From: CAYSND01 sp964642235
GTDB taxonomy: Bacteria > Bacteroidota > Bacteroidia > Bacteroidales > UBA932
Direction of reading: 5' to 3'
Assembly (NCBI GenBank): GCA_964642235.1
Contig: CAZXOP010000029.1
Span: 1 to 18,943 of the forward strand
DNA: 18,943 nt
Every line of letters begins with the position of its first letter. Position 1 is the first letter of the stretch. Positions 5,764 to 12,511 of the stretch are shown here, one piece after another. A program made the position numbers and the translations under genes. The notes under the pieces were generated by a model. That model made no database searches, was not told the DNA's origin, and saw only the letters and a program-made list of their open reading frames with translations.

Positions 5764-5805
5764 AAAAATAAAAAATAGCGATAAGACATTGTCTTACCGC
5801 TATTT
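5764..5805 (-). terminator. Intrinsic terminator of dnaK
   Basis: AAATAGCGATAAGAC (5773-5787) and GTCTTACCGCTATTT (5791-5805) form a 15-base stem with one mismatch and a three-base loop. On the minus strand the stem runs into a T-rich tract (about 5772-5764). It starts 33 bases after the dnaK stop codon. The stem contains TAAGACAT (5782-5789), the same octamer found in the phased repeats at 5650 and 5660. Confidence 0.75.
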
Positions 5806-5837
5806 ACTGATTGTTTGTAATTGTTTATAATGTTAAA

Positions 5838-7751
5838 TTACTTCACTTCTTCAAAATCTACATCGGTGACTTCGCCATCTTGGCCGCTGCTGCCGGAGCC
5901 GCTTGCATGACTTGTGGGGTCGGGACCCGGTGCTGATGCACCTCCCTGGGCTGCTTTTGCCATATCTTCAGAGGCAGCATGCCATGCGTTGTTAAGGTTC
6001 TCGGTAGCCTTGTCGATAGAGTTAATGTCTGCCGACTTGTGAGCCTCTTTTAGAGCATTTAGAGCAGTTTCGATAGCACCTCTCTTGTCTGAAGGGATCT
6101 TGTCTCCATACTCTTTCAAGTTCTTCTCACTCTGGAAAATCATTGCGTCAGCACCATTTATCTTATCAATTCTCTCTTTCTCAGCTTTGTCGGCAGCCTC
6201 ATTGGCTTTAGCCTCATCACGCATCTTCTTTATCTCATCATCACTAAGTCCTGAAGAGGCCTCAATTCTGATTTTCTGCTCCTTACCTGTAGCTTTATCC
6301 TTTGCAGAGACATTAAGAATACCATTGGCATCGATGTCGAAAGTTACCTCGATTTGAGGAATACCACGAGGAGCAGGAGTTATCCCGTCTAAGTGGAAAC
6401 GACCGATGGTCTTATTATCGCGAGCCATGGATCTTTCACCCTGAAGAACATGGATTTCAACAGATGGCTGATTATCACTTGCTGTGGAGAATACTTCTGA
6501 TTTACGAGTAGGGATGGTAGTATTAGCCTCAATAAGTTTGGTCATTACTCCACCAAGAGTCTCGATACCGAGTGAAAGGGGAGTTACGTCCAAAAGAAGT
6601 ACATCCTTTACATCACCCGAGAGAACTCCTCCCTGGATAGCAGCACCTACTGCCACCACTTCGTCAGGGTTTACCCCTTTATTAGGAGCTTTGCCGAAGA
6701 ATTTTTCCACTATCTGCTGAATGGCAGGGATTCTGGTGGAACCACCAACCAAAAGTACTTCATCAATATCGGATGGTTTGAAACCTGCATCAGAGAGGGC
6801 TTTACGACAAGGCTCTACTGTTCTCTGAATTAAAGTGTCGGCAAGTTGCTCGAACTTAGCACGAGTCAAAGTCTTAACTAAGTGTTTTGGAACACCGTCA
6901 ACAGGCATAATATAAGGGAGATTAATCTCACTTGAAGTCTGGCTTGAAAGCTCGATTTTAGCTTTTTCAGCAGCCTCTTTGAGTCTCTGAAGTGCCATAG
7001 GGTCTTTACGAAGATCGAGTCCGCTGTTCTCTGCCATAAACTCTTCTGCCAACCAGTCGATAATTACATGGTCGAAATCGTCTCCCCCAAGGTGAGTATC
7101 ACCATTGGTTGATTTAACTTCGAAAACACCATCTCCAAGCTCCATAATCGAGATATCGAAAGTACCACCACCAAGGTCGTAAACGGCTACTTTCATATCT
7201 TTATGCTTTTTATCAAGCCCGTAAGCCAAAGCTGCTGCTGTAGGCTCGTTTATAATTCTTTTAACTTTAAGACCAGCGATTTCGCCCGCCTCTTTAGTAG
7301 CCTGTCTCTGTGAGTCGCTAAAATAAGCCGGAACTGTGATAACAGCTTCAGTAACTTCCTGTCCCAAATAATCTTCGGCAGTCTTTTTCATCTTCTGAAG
7401 AACCATTGCGGAGATTTCCTGTGGAGAATAGAGTCTTCCATCAATATCGACACGTACTGTATTGTTGTCACCTTTAACGACGCTATAGGGGATTCTCCCT
7501 ATTTCGGTTTTCATCCTTTCAAAAGGTTCACCCATAAATCTCTTAATAGAGAAAATAGTACGCTTAGGATTTGTAATAGCCTGCCTTTTAGCAGGATCTC
7601 CTATTTTTCTTTCACCATTGTCTGCAAAAGCAACGATGGATGGTGTCGTCCTTTTGCCTTCGCTGTTAATTATTACAGTAGGCTCGTTGCCTTCCATTAC
7701 GGAAACACAAGAGTTTGTGGTTCCAAGGTCTATTCCAATAATTTTACCCAT
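5838..7751 (-). CDS. dnaK: Molecular chaperone DnaK (Hsp70)
   Basis: This 637-residue protein is full length for the family. The ATPase domain is marked by 'GIDLGTTNSCVSVMEG' at residues 6-21, 'VYDLGGGTFDISIMELGDG' near 190-208, and 'VLLVGGSTRIPAIQQIV' near 330-346. The peptide-binding domain follows with 'TPLSLGIETLGG', then the helical lid and a Gly/Ser-rich tail ending Asp-Phe-Glu-Glu-Val-Lys, the bacterial EEV(D/K)-type end. DnaK binds exposed hydrophobic segments in the cytosol and works with DnaJ and GrpE, both encoded at 14683-16444. The start at 7751 is the ATG giving the conserved N-terminus. A strong terminator follows (5764-5805), and a sigma-54-like element lies about 60-80 bases upstream. 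The gene is transcribed towards the mobile element, which appears to have inserted just behind it. Confidence 0.98.
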   Translation of the reverse strand: MGKIIGIDLGTTNSCVSVMEGNEPTVIINSEGKRTTPSIVAFADNGERKIGDPAKRQAITNPKRTIFSIKRFMGEPFERMKTEIGRIPYSVVKGDNNTVRVDIDGRLYSPQEISAMVLQKMKKTAEDYLGQEVTEAVITVPAYFSDSQRQATKEAGEIAGLKVKRIINEPTAAALAYGLDKKHKDMKVAVYDLGGGTFDISIMELGDGVFEVKSTNGDTHLGGDDFDHVIIDWLAEEFMAENSGLDLRKDPMALQRLKEAAEKAKIELSSQTSSEINLPYIMPVDGVPKHLVKTLTRAKFEQLADTLIQRTVEPCRKALSDAGFKPSDIDEVLLVGGSTRIPAIQQIVEKFFGKAPNKGVNPDEVVAVGAAIQGGVLSGDVKDVLLLDVTPLSLGIETLGGVMTKLIEANTTIPTRKSEVFSTASDNQPSVEIHVLQGERSMARDNKTIGRFHLDGITPAPRGIPQIEVTFDIDANGILNVSAKDKATGKEQKIRIEASSGLSDDEIKKMRDEAKANEAADKAEKERIDKINGADAMIFQSEKNLKEYGDKIPSDKRGAIETALNALKEAHKSADINSIDKATENLNNAWHAASEDMAKAAQGGASAPGPDPTSHASGSGSSGQDGEVTDVDFEEVK

Positions 7752-7812
7752 AATATTTAATTTTTTGTATTGTTTTCGTTTCTATTCCCATAAGCGGGGT
7801 TGCTTAAGGTAA

Positions 7813-7829
7813 GGCGAAGATTGTGCCAA
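7813..7829 (-). promoter_or_regulatory. Sigma-54-like -24/-12 promoter of dnaK
   Basis: The minus strand reads TTGGCACAATCTTCGCC. Against the sigma-54 consensus TTGGCACGN4TTGCW, the -24 half is matched fully at TTGGCAC, and the -12 half keeps T, G and C. The GG-to-GC distance is exactly 12 bases. Transcription would start near 7802, giving a leader of about 50 bases before the ATG at 7751. No better vegetative promoter is visible for dnaK. Confidence 0.5.
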
Positions 7830-7839
7830 AAGAAAAAAC

Positions 7840-7852
7840 TGACATACTGTCA
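7840..7852. promoter_or_regulatory. Palindrome TGACA-N3-TGTCA upstream of dnaK
   Basis: TGACA (7840-7844) and TGTCA (7848-7852) are perfect inverted halves around three bases. The site lies ten bases beyond the -24 half of the dnaK promoter and just before the -33 element of panB. It could be an operator shared by the two divergent genes. Confidence 0.4.
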
Positions 7853-7854
7853 TA

Positions 7855-7885
7855 TTGTTAAAGTCTAATTTATTTAGTTGCTTTG
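7855..7885 (+). promoter_or_regulatory. Promoter of panB
   Basis: TTG (7855-7857) and, after 20 bases, TTGCTTTG (7878-7885), one mismatch from TAnnTTTG. Spacing fits the Bacteroidetes vegetative promoter. The start point would be near 7892, 16 bases before the ATG. Confidence 0.45.
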
Positions 7886-7907
7886 CATAAAATTTAAATA
7901 AATCAAA

Positions 7908-8723
7908 ATGTCCACAGAGGGAAAAAACAGGGTTGTTACTACCCATAGGTTATTGGAGATGAAGCGATGCGGAGAGAAAATCTCCATGCTTACCGCTTAT
8001 GATTATACAACTGCCAAGATATTAGATGAAGCAGGAATAGATGTGGTTCTCGTAGGGGATTCTGCCGCAAACGTTATGGCCGGTCATGAAACCACTCTCC
8101 CTATAACGATAGAGCAGATGATTTACCATGCGCAGAGTGTCGTAAGAGCTGTCAAGAATCCACTTATAGTCGTAGATATGCCATTTGGAACATATCAGGG
8201 CAACTCCAAAAATGCTGTCAGCAATGCAATAAAAATTATGAAAGAGTCTGAGGCTGACGCAGTCAAACTCGAAGGGGGAAGTGAAATATTGGAGTCTGTG
8301 GCCAGAATCCTCTCGGCAGGTATCCCTGTTATGGGGCACCTTGGTCTTACCCCGCAGTCCATTCATAAATTCGGAACTTATGCAGTCCGTGCCCGCGAAG
8401 AGGCAGAAGCAGAGAAACTTCTTCAAGATGCACTTGCGCTCCAAGAGGCAGGGTGCTTCGCAATTGTTCTCGAAAAGATCCCTGCAGAACTTGGAAAGAG
8501 GGTTGCAGAGGCTCTCGACATCCCTATTATTGGAATTGGAGCAGGTAAACATGTTGATGGTCAGGTGCTTGTAATGCACGATATGCTCGGATTTACCACC
8601 GAGTTTTCTCCCCGTTTCCTAAGACGCTACCATAATCTGCACGAAGAGTGTCTAAAGGCTTTCCGTAACTATATCAGTGACGTAAAGAGCAGTAACTTTC
8701 CTAACGACAGTGAACAATACTAA
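7908..8723 (+). CDS. panB: 3-methyl-2-oxobutanoate hydroxymethyltransferase (PanB)
   Basis: This 271-residue enzyme is the usual length. It transfers a hydroxymethyl group from 5,10-methylene-tetrahydrofolate to alpha-ketoisovalerate, giving ketopantoate in the cytosolic pantothenate and coenzyme A pathway. The TIM-barrel signatures are all present: 'MLTAYDYTTAKILDEAGID', metal-binding Asp51 ('VGDSA') and Asp90 ('VVDMPFGTY'), Lys120-Leu-Glu122-Gly-Gly, 'GIPVMGHLGLTPQ', catalytic Glu189 ('VLEKIP') and 'IIGIGAGKHVDGQVLVMHDM'. The start is the first ATG and has the promoter at 7855-7885 ahead of it. The end overlaps the start of the pseudouridine synthase gene by up to 14 bases, so the two are probably an operon. 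A 185-codon antisense frame within it is not a gene. Confidence 0.97.
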   Translation: MSTEGKNRVVTTHRLLEMKRCGEKISMLTAYDYTTAKILDEAGIDVVLVGDSAANVMAGHETTLPITIEQMIYHAQSVVRAVKNPLIVVDMPFGTYQGNSKNAVSNAIKIMKESEADAVKLEGGSEILESVARILSAGIPVMGHLGLTPQSIHKFGTYAVRAREEAEAEKLLQDALALQEAGCFAIVLEKIPAELGKRVAEALDIPIIGIGAGKHVDGQVLVMHDMLGFTTEFSPRFLRRYHNLHEECLKAFRNYISDVKSSNFPNDSEQY

Positions 8724-9459
8724 CCCGATGAATAATAGCTATAGGGCATTATCCCAAGAGGAGTTTACAGATATTGCAACTCGTATTCTCTACGAGGATA
8801 ATCATTTGATAGCCATTAATAAAAAGGCAGGAGAGATCGTTCAAGGGGACAAGACCGGAGATGAGCCTCTTAGTGAGACAATGNNNNNNNNNNACGAGAA
8901 ACCGGGGAGGGTTTTTATGGGGGTTCCCCACCGCCTCGACCGTCCTGTTACCGGAGTGGCACTCTTTGCAAAGACCTCTAAAGCCCTTGAGAGGCTCAAT
9001 GCCCTTTTCAGAGAAAATTCGGGTGTAGGGGTCGATGCTGAACTCGATTTAACACAAAGAAAAGTTGTAAAACAATATTGGGCTCTGCTGGAAAATGCAC
9101 CAAATCCCTCCGAAGGGGAGCTTCGTCACTTTCTGCTTCGCAATGAAAAACAGAACAAATCCTACCCCTATGACCACTCTGTTCCGGGTTCAAAGGAGGC
9201 AGTGCTTAAATACAAACTTCTTCGGGCTACAAAAAAATACTTTTTGGTAGAGATAGAGCTCCTTACAGGGAGGCACCATCAGATTCGTTGCCAAATGGCT
9301 GCAATAGGGGCACCCATTAAGGGTGATTTGAAATATGGTGCACGTCGTTCAAATCCTGACGGAGGCATTTCACTTCATGCCCGTAGTATCACTCTTGAGC
9401 ATCCTGTTAGAAAAGAGCGCATTACGATAGTCGCTCCCTCTATTTTCGAGGATATGTAA
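8710..9459 (+). CDS. RluA/RluD-family RNA pseudouridine synthase (contains an assembly gap)
   Basis: The protein is about 250 residues long. It converts specific uridines of ribosomal or transfer RNA into pseudouridine; the target cannot be told from the sequence. The catalytic motif is 'HRLDRPVTG' (about residues 74-82) with the nucleophile Asp77, and 'LLTGRHHQIRCQMAAIGAPI' closes the active site. No S4 domain precedes the catalytic domain, as in the short stand-alone members of the family. Ten Ns at 8884-8893 interrupt the gene just before 'EKPGRVFMG'. The frame is kept only because of the chosen gap length, and homologues I recall carry a 'YIK-KY'-like stretch there that may not fit in four codons. 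ATG 8710 overlaps panB; ATG 8728 is an alternative just after it. The gene ends flush against the convergent nadD. Confidence 0.88.
   Translation: MNNTNPMNNSYRALSQEEFTDIATRILYEDNHLIAINKKAGEIVQGDKTGDEPLSETMXXXXEKPGRVFMGVPHRLDRPVTGVALFAKTSKALERLNALFRENSGVGVDAELDLTQRKVVKQYWALLENAPNPSEGELRHFLLRNEKQNKSYPYDHSVPGSKEAVLKYKLLRATKKYFLVEIELLTGRHHQIRCQMAAIGAPIKGDLKYGARRSNPDGGISLHARSITLEHPVRKERITIVAPSIFEDM
8884..8893. other. Run of 10 Ns (assembly gap)
   Basis: Ten undefined bases lie inside the pseudouridine synthase gene. The reading frame is open on both sides in the same phase, but a gap of exactly ten may be a placeholder of unknown true size. Confidence 0.98.
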
Positions 9460-10020
9460 TCAATAATGATTAAGTTTTAGTCCGGATCTTATCTCTGTAG
9501 AAGAGATATCAAACAGAGGGGCATCAGCAAGATAGCGGATATTACGACTCCCCTCTATAGAGGCATATTTCTTACAAAGGTTCTCTGCGTCATACCCTTC
9601 ACGCGGATAGACCCAAATCTCAAACTCCTTAATAATCTCCTCCCACTGATACCACTGCTCTAAAATCTCCATATTATCCCCTCCAATCACCAAAACAAAA
9701 TCGTTTTTAGGCTCGTTTTTTCTAAAATAACGTAATGTATTAATGGTATAAAGTGGTTTAGGAAGATAAAACTCAGCCGAAGAGACCACTATTTTAGTTC
9801 TAAATTTCTCCCATTCAAGGCATATTTTTTCAACCTCAATAGAGAGATGAGCAAGTCTAATATGTGCATCTTCAAGCTCTTCAGTATTTTTCAATGGGTT
9901 ATGAGGTGATAAAACAAGTCTTACCTGGTCTGCCTGACACTCCTCCACAAGATACTTTGCTATGGCGATATGACCATAGTGTAGTGGATTAAATGAACCG
10001 AAGAAGAGGGCACAAAGCAT
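9460..10020 (-). CDS. nadD: Nicotinate-nucleotide adenylyltransferase
   Basis: This 186-residue enzyme joins AMP to nicotinate mononucleotide to make deamido-NAD in NAD synthesis. The nucleotidyltransferase signature 'GSFNPLHYGH' (residues 8-17) holds the HxGH-like catalytic histidines. 'SPHNPLK' forms the substrate loop, 'VIGGDNMEIL' lies mid-protein, and 'ISSTEIR' near the C-terminus is the second ATP-binding motif. I chose the ATG at 10020 because it places the first beta strand directly at the N-terminus; a TTG two codons upstream (10026) is possible. It starts six bases after the gmk stop codon and is the last gene of a creatininase-gmk-nadD run. Its stop abuts the stop of the convergent pseudouridine synthase gene with no space for a separate terminator. 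Confidence 0.94.
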   Translation of the reverse strand: MLCALFFGSFNPLHYGHIAIAKYLVEECQADQVRLVLSPHNPLKNTEELEDAHIRLAHLSIEVEKICLEWEKFRTKIVVSSAEFYLPKPLYTINTLRYFRKNEPKNDFVLVIGGDNMEILEQWYQWEEIIKEFEIWVYPREGYDAENLCKKYASIEGSRNIRYLADAPLFDISSTEIRSGLKLNHY

Positions 10021-10026
10021 AGACAA

Positions 10027-10605
10027 TTAAGATTTTATAAAATTTTCAATAATTTTTTCAGCCTCCGAGAAAGCCTCGTCGAGGTTATTATTTATAAGTG
10101 TGACATCAAAATATCTTTCATAAGAGGACTCCTCCTCTGCCTTTGCAATCCTCTTCTCAATCTCCTCTATAGAGTCAGTTTGGCGTTTCATGAGTCGCTC
10201 CCTTAGTGCTTCCAATGAGGGTGCTTTTACAAAAATTGCAAGTGCTTTCTCCCCAAAAAGTTTTTTAAGATTTACACCACCTTTAACATCAATATCAAAG
10301 AGTATGACATGCCCCTTTTTCCAGATTCTCTCCACTTCGGAGTGCAGAGTGCCGTAATATTGTCCTGCATAGACCTCTTCGTGCTCCACAAAAGCCCCCT
10401 TTTTTACAAGTTCAATAAACTCCTGTGGGGTATAAAAATAGTATTCCCTTCCATGCTTCTCCTCACCCCTCGGAGCGCGTGAAGTGGCGGAGATGGAAAA
10501 TTCGAGAAATGGGTACTTATGGAGCAGATGCCCCACAATGGTACTCTTCCCCGACCCTGACGGGGCTGAAAAAATAATAACTTTATCTTTTTTAGCGTCC
10601 TTCAT
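10027..10605 (-). CDS. gmk: Guanylate kinase
   Basis: This 192-residue enzyme phosphorylates GMP to GDP with ATP. The P-loop 'SAPSGSGKST' lies at residues 13-22. The GMP-binding region follows with 'FSISATSRAPRGEEKHGREYYF' split over about 36-57, then 'GAFVEHEEVYAGQYYGT' and 'VILFDIDVKGGVNLKK'. The lid is 'RLMKRQTDSIEEIEKRIAKA'. Length and all core motifs are normal. The ATG at 10605 lies 14 bases inside the upstream creatininase-family gene, and the stop is six bases before nadD, so the three genes are very likely one transcript. The pairing of gmk with nadD is a common arrangement in Bacteroidetes. Confidence 0.97.
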   Translation of the reverse strand: MKDAKKDKVIIFSAPSGSGKSTIVGHLLHKYPFLEFSISATSRAPRGEEKHGREYYFYTPQEFIELVKKGAFVEHEEVYAGQYYGTLHSEVERIWKKGHVILFDIDVKGGVNLKKLFGEKALAIFVKAPSLEALRERLMKRQTDSIEEIEKRIAKAEEESSYERYFDVTLINNNLDEAFSEAEKIIENFIKS

Positions 10606-11362
10606 AAAGGTCTTTCTCCTCTTTTATATTTCCAAACTCAATAATAAACTTCCCTACCTCTTCAATACAATCATCGAGGAACCTTTTCCCCTTGCGTGGG
10701 TCTGCACCATAAGGACACCCCACTCCTGTATCATCTGTGGTAAGTCTCCAATTTCTTGGGAACCAAGCCCATTTTTCTTTTACTCCCTTGATTTTAATAT
10801 CGTGGGCTTCACCACCCCCTGCCATTTCAAGAGGGAGCACAAGCTCAGGACGGTACGCCTGCATACAAGAGGTTTCAAGCTCTCCCGCATGGTCGCCCGG
10901 GTCATTGAAATAATCCCTATCTCTCTTGGCTGCATACCAATTTACCACTGTCATTAATATCTCCGGAAATTCGAGAGAGAGTTCCCTTATAATAAACTTA
11001 AGCTCATTCCCACCATGACCATTCAGAATAATAAACTTTTTTATTCCATGACCATTCAGAACTGTCAGAATATCTTTTATTATTAATTTATGTGTCGAAG
11101 GATTAATATGCATACAGAACTTAATATCCATCTGACCATTGTTAACCCCATAAGCAATAGAGGGGAGAACAATTGACTTCACTCCGCGTCCCCATGCGTA
11201 CTTAGCAGCATCCATAGCTACCTTTTCAGCCAAAATAGTATCTGTTCCGTAAGGTAAGTGGTAATTATGAGCCTCTGTCGCTCCGATAGGCAGAATAGCT
11301 ATTTGGTACTCTTGATTCCTGACAAACTGCCAATTATTTTCGAGGAGATTATAAGGTTCCAT
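10592..11362 (-). CDS. Creatininase-family amidohydrolase
   Basis: This 256-residue protein belongs to the creatininase fold family, metal-dependent hydrolases that open cyclic or linear amide bonds; the substrate here is unknown. Metal-site residues are visible: Glu30 and His32 in 'IGATEAHNYHLPYGTD' with Asp41, His116 in 'LNGHGGN', and Glu163 in 'HAGELETS'. Other members of the family include a peptidase that trims the mycofactocin precursor and a pyrimidine-precursor amidase, so the family name should not be read as creatinine use. I chose the ATG at 11362; a TTG at 11386 would add eight residues overlapping the promoter palindrome. It is first in an operon with gmk and nadD, overlapping gmk by 14 bases. 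A -7 box at 11391-11384 is well placed to drive it. Confidence 0.85.
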   Translation of the reverse strand: MEPYNLLENNWQFVRNQEYQIAILPIGATEAHNYHLPYGTDTILAEKVAMDAAKYAWGRGVKSIVLPSIAYGVNNGQMDIKFCMHINPSTHKLIIKDILTVLNGHGIKKFIILNGHGGNELKFIIRELSLEFPEILMTVVNWYAAKRDRDYFNDPGDHAGELETSCMQAYRPELVLPLEMAGGGEAHDIKIKGVKEKWAWFPRNWRLTTDDTGVGCPYGADPRKGKRFLDDCIEEVGKFIIEFGNIKEEKDLYEGR

Positions 11363-11383
11363 TGTTTTTTTATAATTATTCCG

Positions 11384-11401
11384 CAAATTTATCTAAATTT
11401 G
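11384..11401. promoter_or_regulatory. Back-to-back -7 boxes of the divergent creatininase and aldolase genes
   Basis: CAAATTTA (11384-11391) and TAAATTTG (11394-11401) are perfect inverted copies two bases apart. Each is an exact TAnnTTTG -7 box on its own strand, pointing to the creatininase-gmk-nadD run (minus) and to the aldolase (plus). Start points would be near 11377 and 11408. Clear -33 elements are not visible. Confidence 0.5.
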
Positions 11402-11423
11402 TGTGATTTTAAAAATAACAGAT

Positions 11424-12386
11424 ATGATTTCGTATAAAGATTTAGGTTTAGTGAATTCGAGAGAGATATTCGCTAAAGCAATAAAAGGGGGATATGCTAT
11501 TCCTGCTTTTAATTTTAATAACATGGAGCAGATGCAGGCTATTATTTCAGCTTGTGTAGAGACTAAGTCTCCGGTAATCTTACAGGTATCAAGTGGAGCA
11601 CGTAAATATGCAAATCAAACTCTTCTTCGCTATATGGCTCAAGGAGCGGTAGCTTATGCAAAAGAGTTAGGGTATCCAATTCCTATAGTTCTTCACCTTG
11701 ACCATGGTGATTCTCTTGAACTCTGTAAATCATGCATTGATTATGGATTTTCATCAGTAATGATAGATGGCTCTCACTTTGATTATAATAAGAATGTGGA
11801 GTTGACAGCCCAGGTAGTAGAGTATGCCCATAAATATGATGTTTCTGTGGAGGGTGAGCTCGGAGTACTCGCCGGAGTAGAAGATGATGTTAAGGCTGAG
11901 ACTCATACCTATACCCAGCCTGACGAAGTGGAAGATTTCGTAAAGAAGACAGGGGTTGACTCTCTTGCCATCTCTATTGGAACTTCACATGGGGCATTTA
12001 AGTTTAAACCCGGTCAAAAACCTCAGATTCGTCTCGATATCCTTAGAGAGATAGAGAGAAGAATCCCCGGATTCCCTATTGTACTTCACGGTTCTTCATC
12101 TGTGCCTCAAGATATAGTGGCAGAGATTAATAAATATGGTGGAGCATTAAAAGACTCTATCGGTATTCCAGAAGAGCAGCTAAGAGAGGCTACAAAGTCT
12201 GCCGTATGTAAAATTAATATTGACAGCGATGGTCGTCTTGCTATGACTGCTGCCATTAGAAAAGTTTTCGCTGAGCACCCTGAAGAGTTTGATCCAAGGA
12301 AATACTTAGGGCCTGCCAGAGATAAACTGAAAGAACTTTATAAACATAAAGTGGTAAATGTTCTTGGAAGCAACGATAAAGCTTAA
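11424..12386 (+). CDS. fba: Class II fructose-1,6-bisphosphate aldolase
   Basis: This 320-residue zinc enzyme splits fructose 1,6-bisphosphate into glyceraldehyde 3-phosphate and dihydroxyacetone phosphate, or runs in reverse in gluconeogenesis. The barrel motifs are complete: 'AIPAFNFNNMEQMQAI' near the start, 'HLDHGDSLELCKSCIDYGF' with catalytic Asp93 and zinc ligand His94, 'SVEGELGVLAGVEDDV' with Glu144, 'GTSHGAFKF' with the zinc ligand His189, and 'LHGSSSVP' with His222. The ATG at 11424 gives an N-terminus normal for the family; a GTG at 11403 would start inside the likely transcription start region. The gene stands alone, with a promoter box at 11394-11401 and an intrinsic terminator at 12398-12434. 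A tagatose-bisphosphate specificity cannot be excluded, but the fructose form is the usual one in Bacteroidetes. Confidence 0.94.
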   Translation: MISYKDLGLVNSREIFAKAIKGGYAIPAFNFNNMEQMQAIISACVETKSPVILQVSSGARKYANQTLLRYMAQGAVAYAKELGYPIPIVLHLDHGDSLELCKSCIDYGFSSVMIDGSHFDYNKNVELTAQVVEYAHKYDVSVEGELGVLAGVEDDVKAETHTYTQPDEVEDFVKKTGVDSLAISIGTSHGAFKFKPGQKPQIRLDILREIERRIPGFPIVLHGSSSVPQDIVAEINKYGGALKDSIGIPEEQLREATKSAVCKINIDSDGRLAMTAAIRKVFAEHPEEFDPRKYLGPARDKLKELYKHKVVNVLGSNDKA

Positions 12387-12397
12387 TTATTTTTAAT

Positions 12398-12434
12398 ATA
12401 AGAGTGTCACAATTATGGGGCACTCTTATTTTTT
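12398..12434 (+). terminator. Intrinsic terminator of the aldolase gene
   Basis: ATAAGAGTGTC (12398-12408) pairs with GGCACTCTTAT (12419-12429), allowing one G-U, around a loop of about ten bases. A T-run (12428-12434) follows directly. It begins 11 bases after the aldolase stop codon. Confidence 0.85.
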
Positions 12435-12436
12435 AC

Positions 12437-12465
12437 TTGTTATTCAACAAAAAAATGTAAATTTG
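12437..12465 (+). promoter_or_regulatory. Promoter of the LPP20-like lipoprotein gene
   Basis: TTG (12437-12439) is followed after 18 bases by TAAATTTG (12458-12465), an exact -7 box. The expected start point near 12472 leaves a leader of about 40 bases before the ATG at 12512. Confidence 0.55.
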
Positions 12466-12511
12466 CATAAAGAACACAATTCTCTAATTAATAAACTTAA
12501 TACTTTTTATC

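Noticed and set aside
5603..5837. tRNA gene as the integration target next to the integrase
   Set aside because: No cloverleaf or CCA-adjacent T-arm sequence could be found in this interval; only repeats and the dnaK terminator are seen.
7840..7852. CIRCE-type (HrcA) operator at dnaK
   Set aside because: The CIRCE half-site TTAGCACTC with a nine-base spacer is absent; only the shorter TGACA-N3-TGTCA palindrome is present.
8022..8579. 185-codon open frame antisense to panB
   Set aside because: It lies wholly inside the well-supported panB gene, and its Cys/Phe-rich product shows no family motif.
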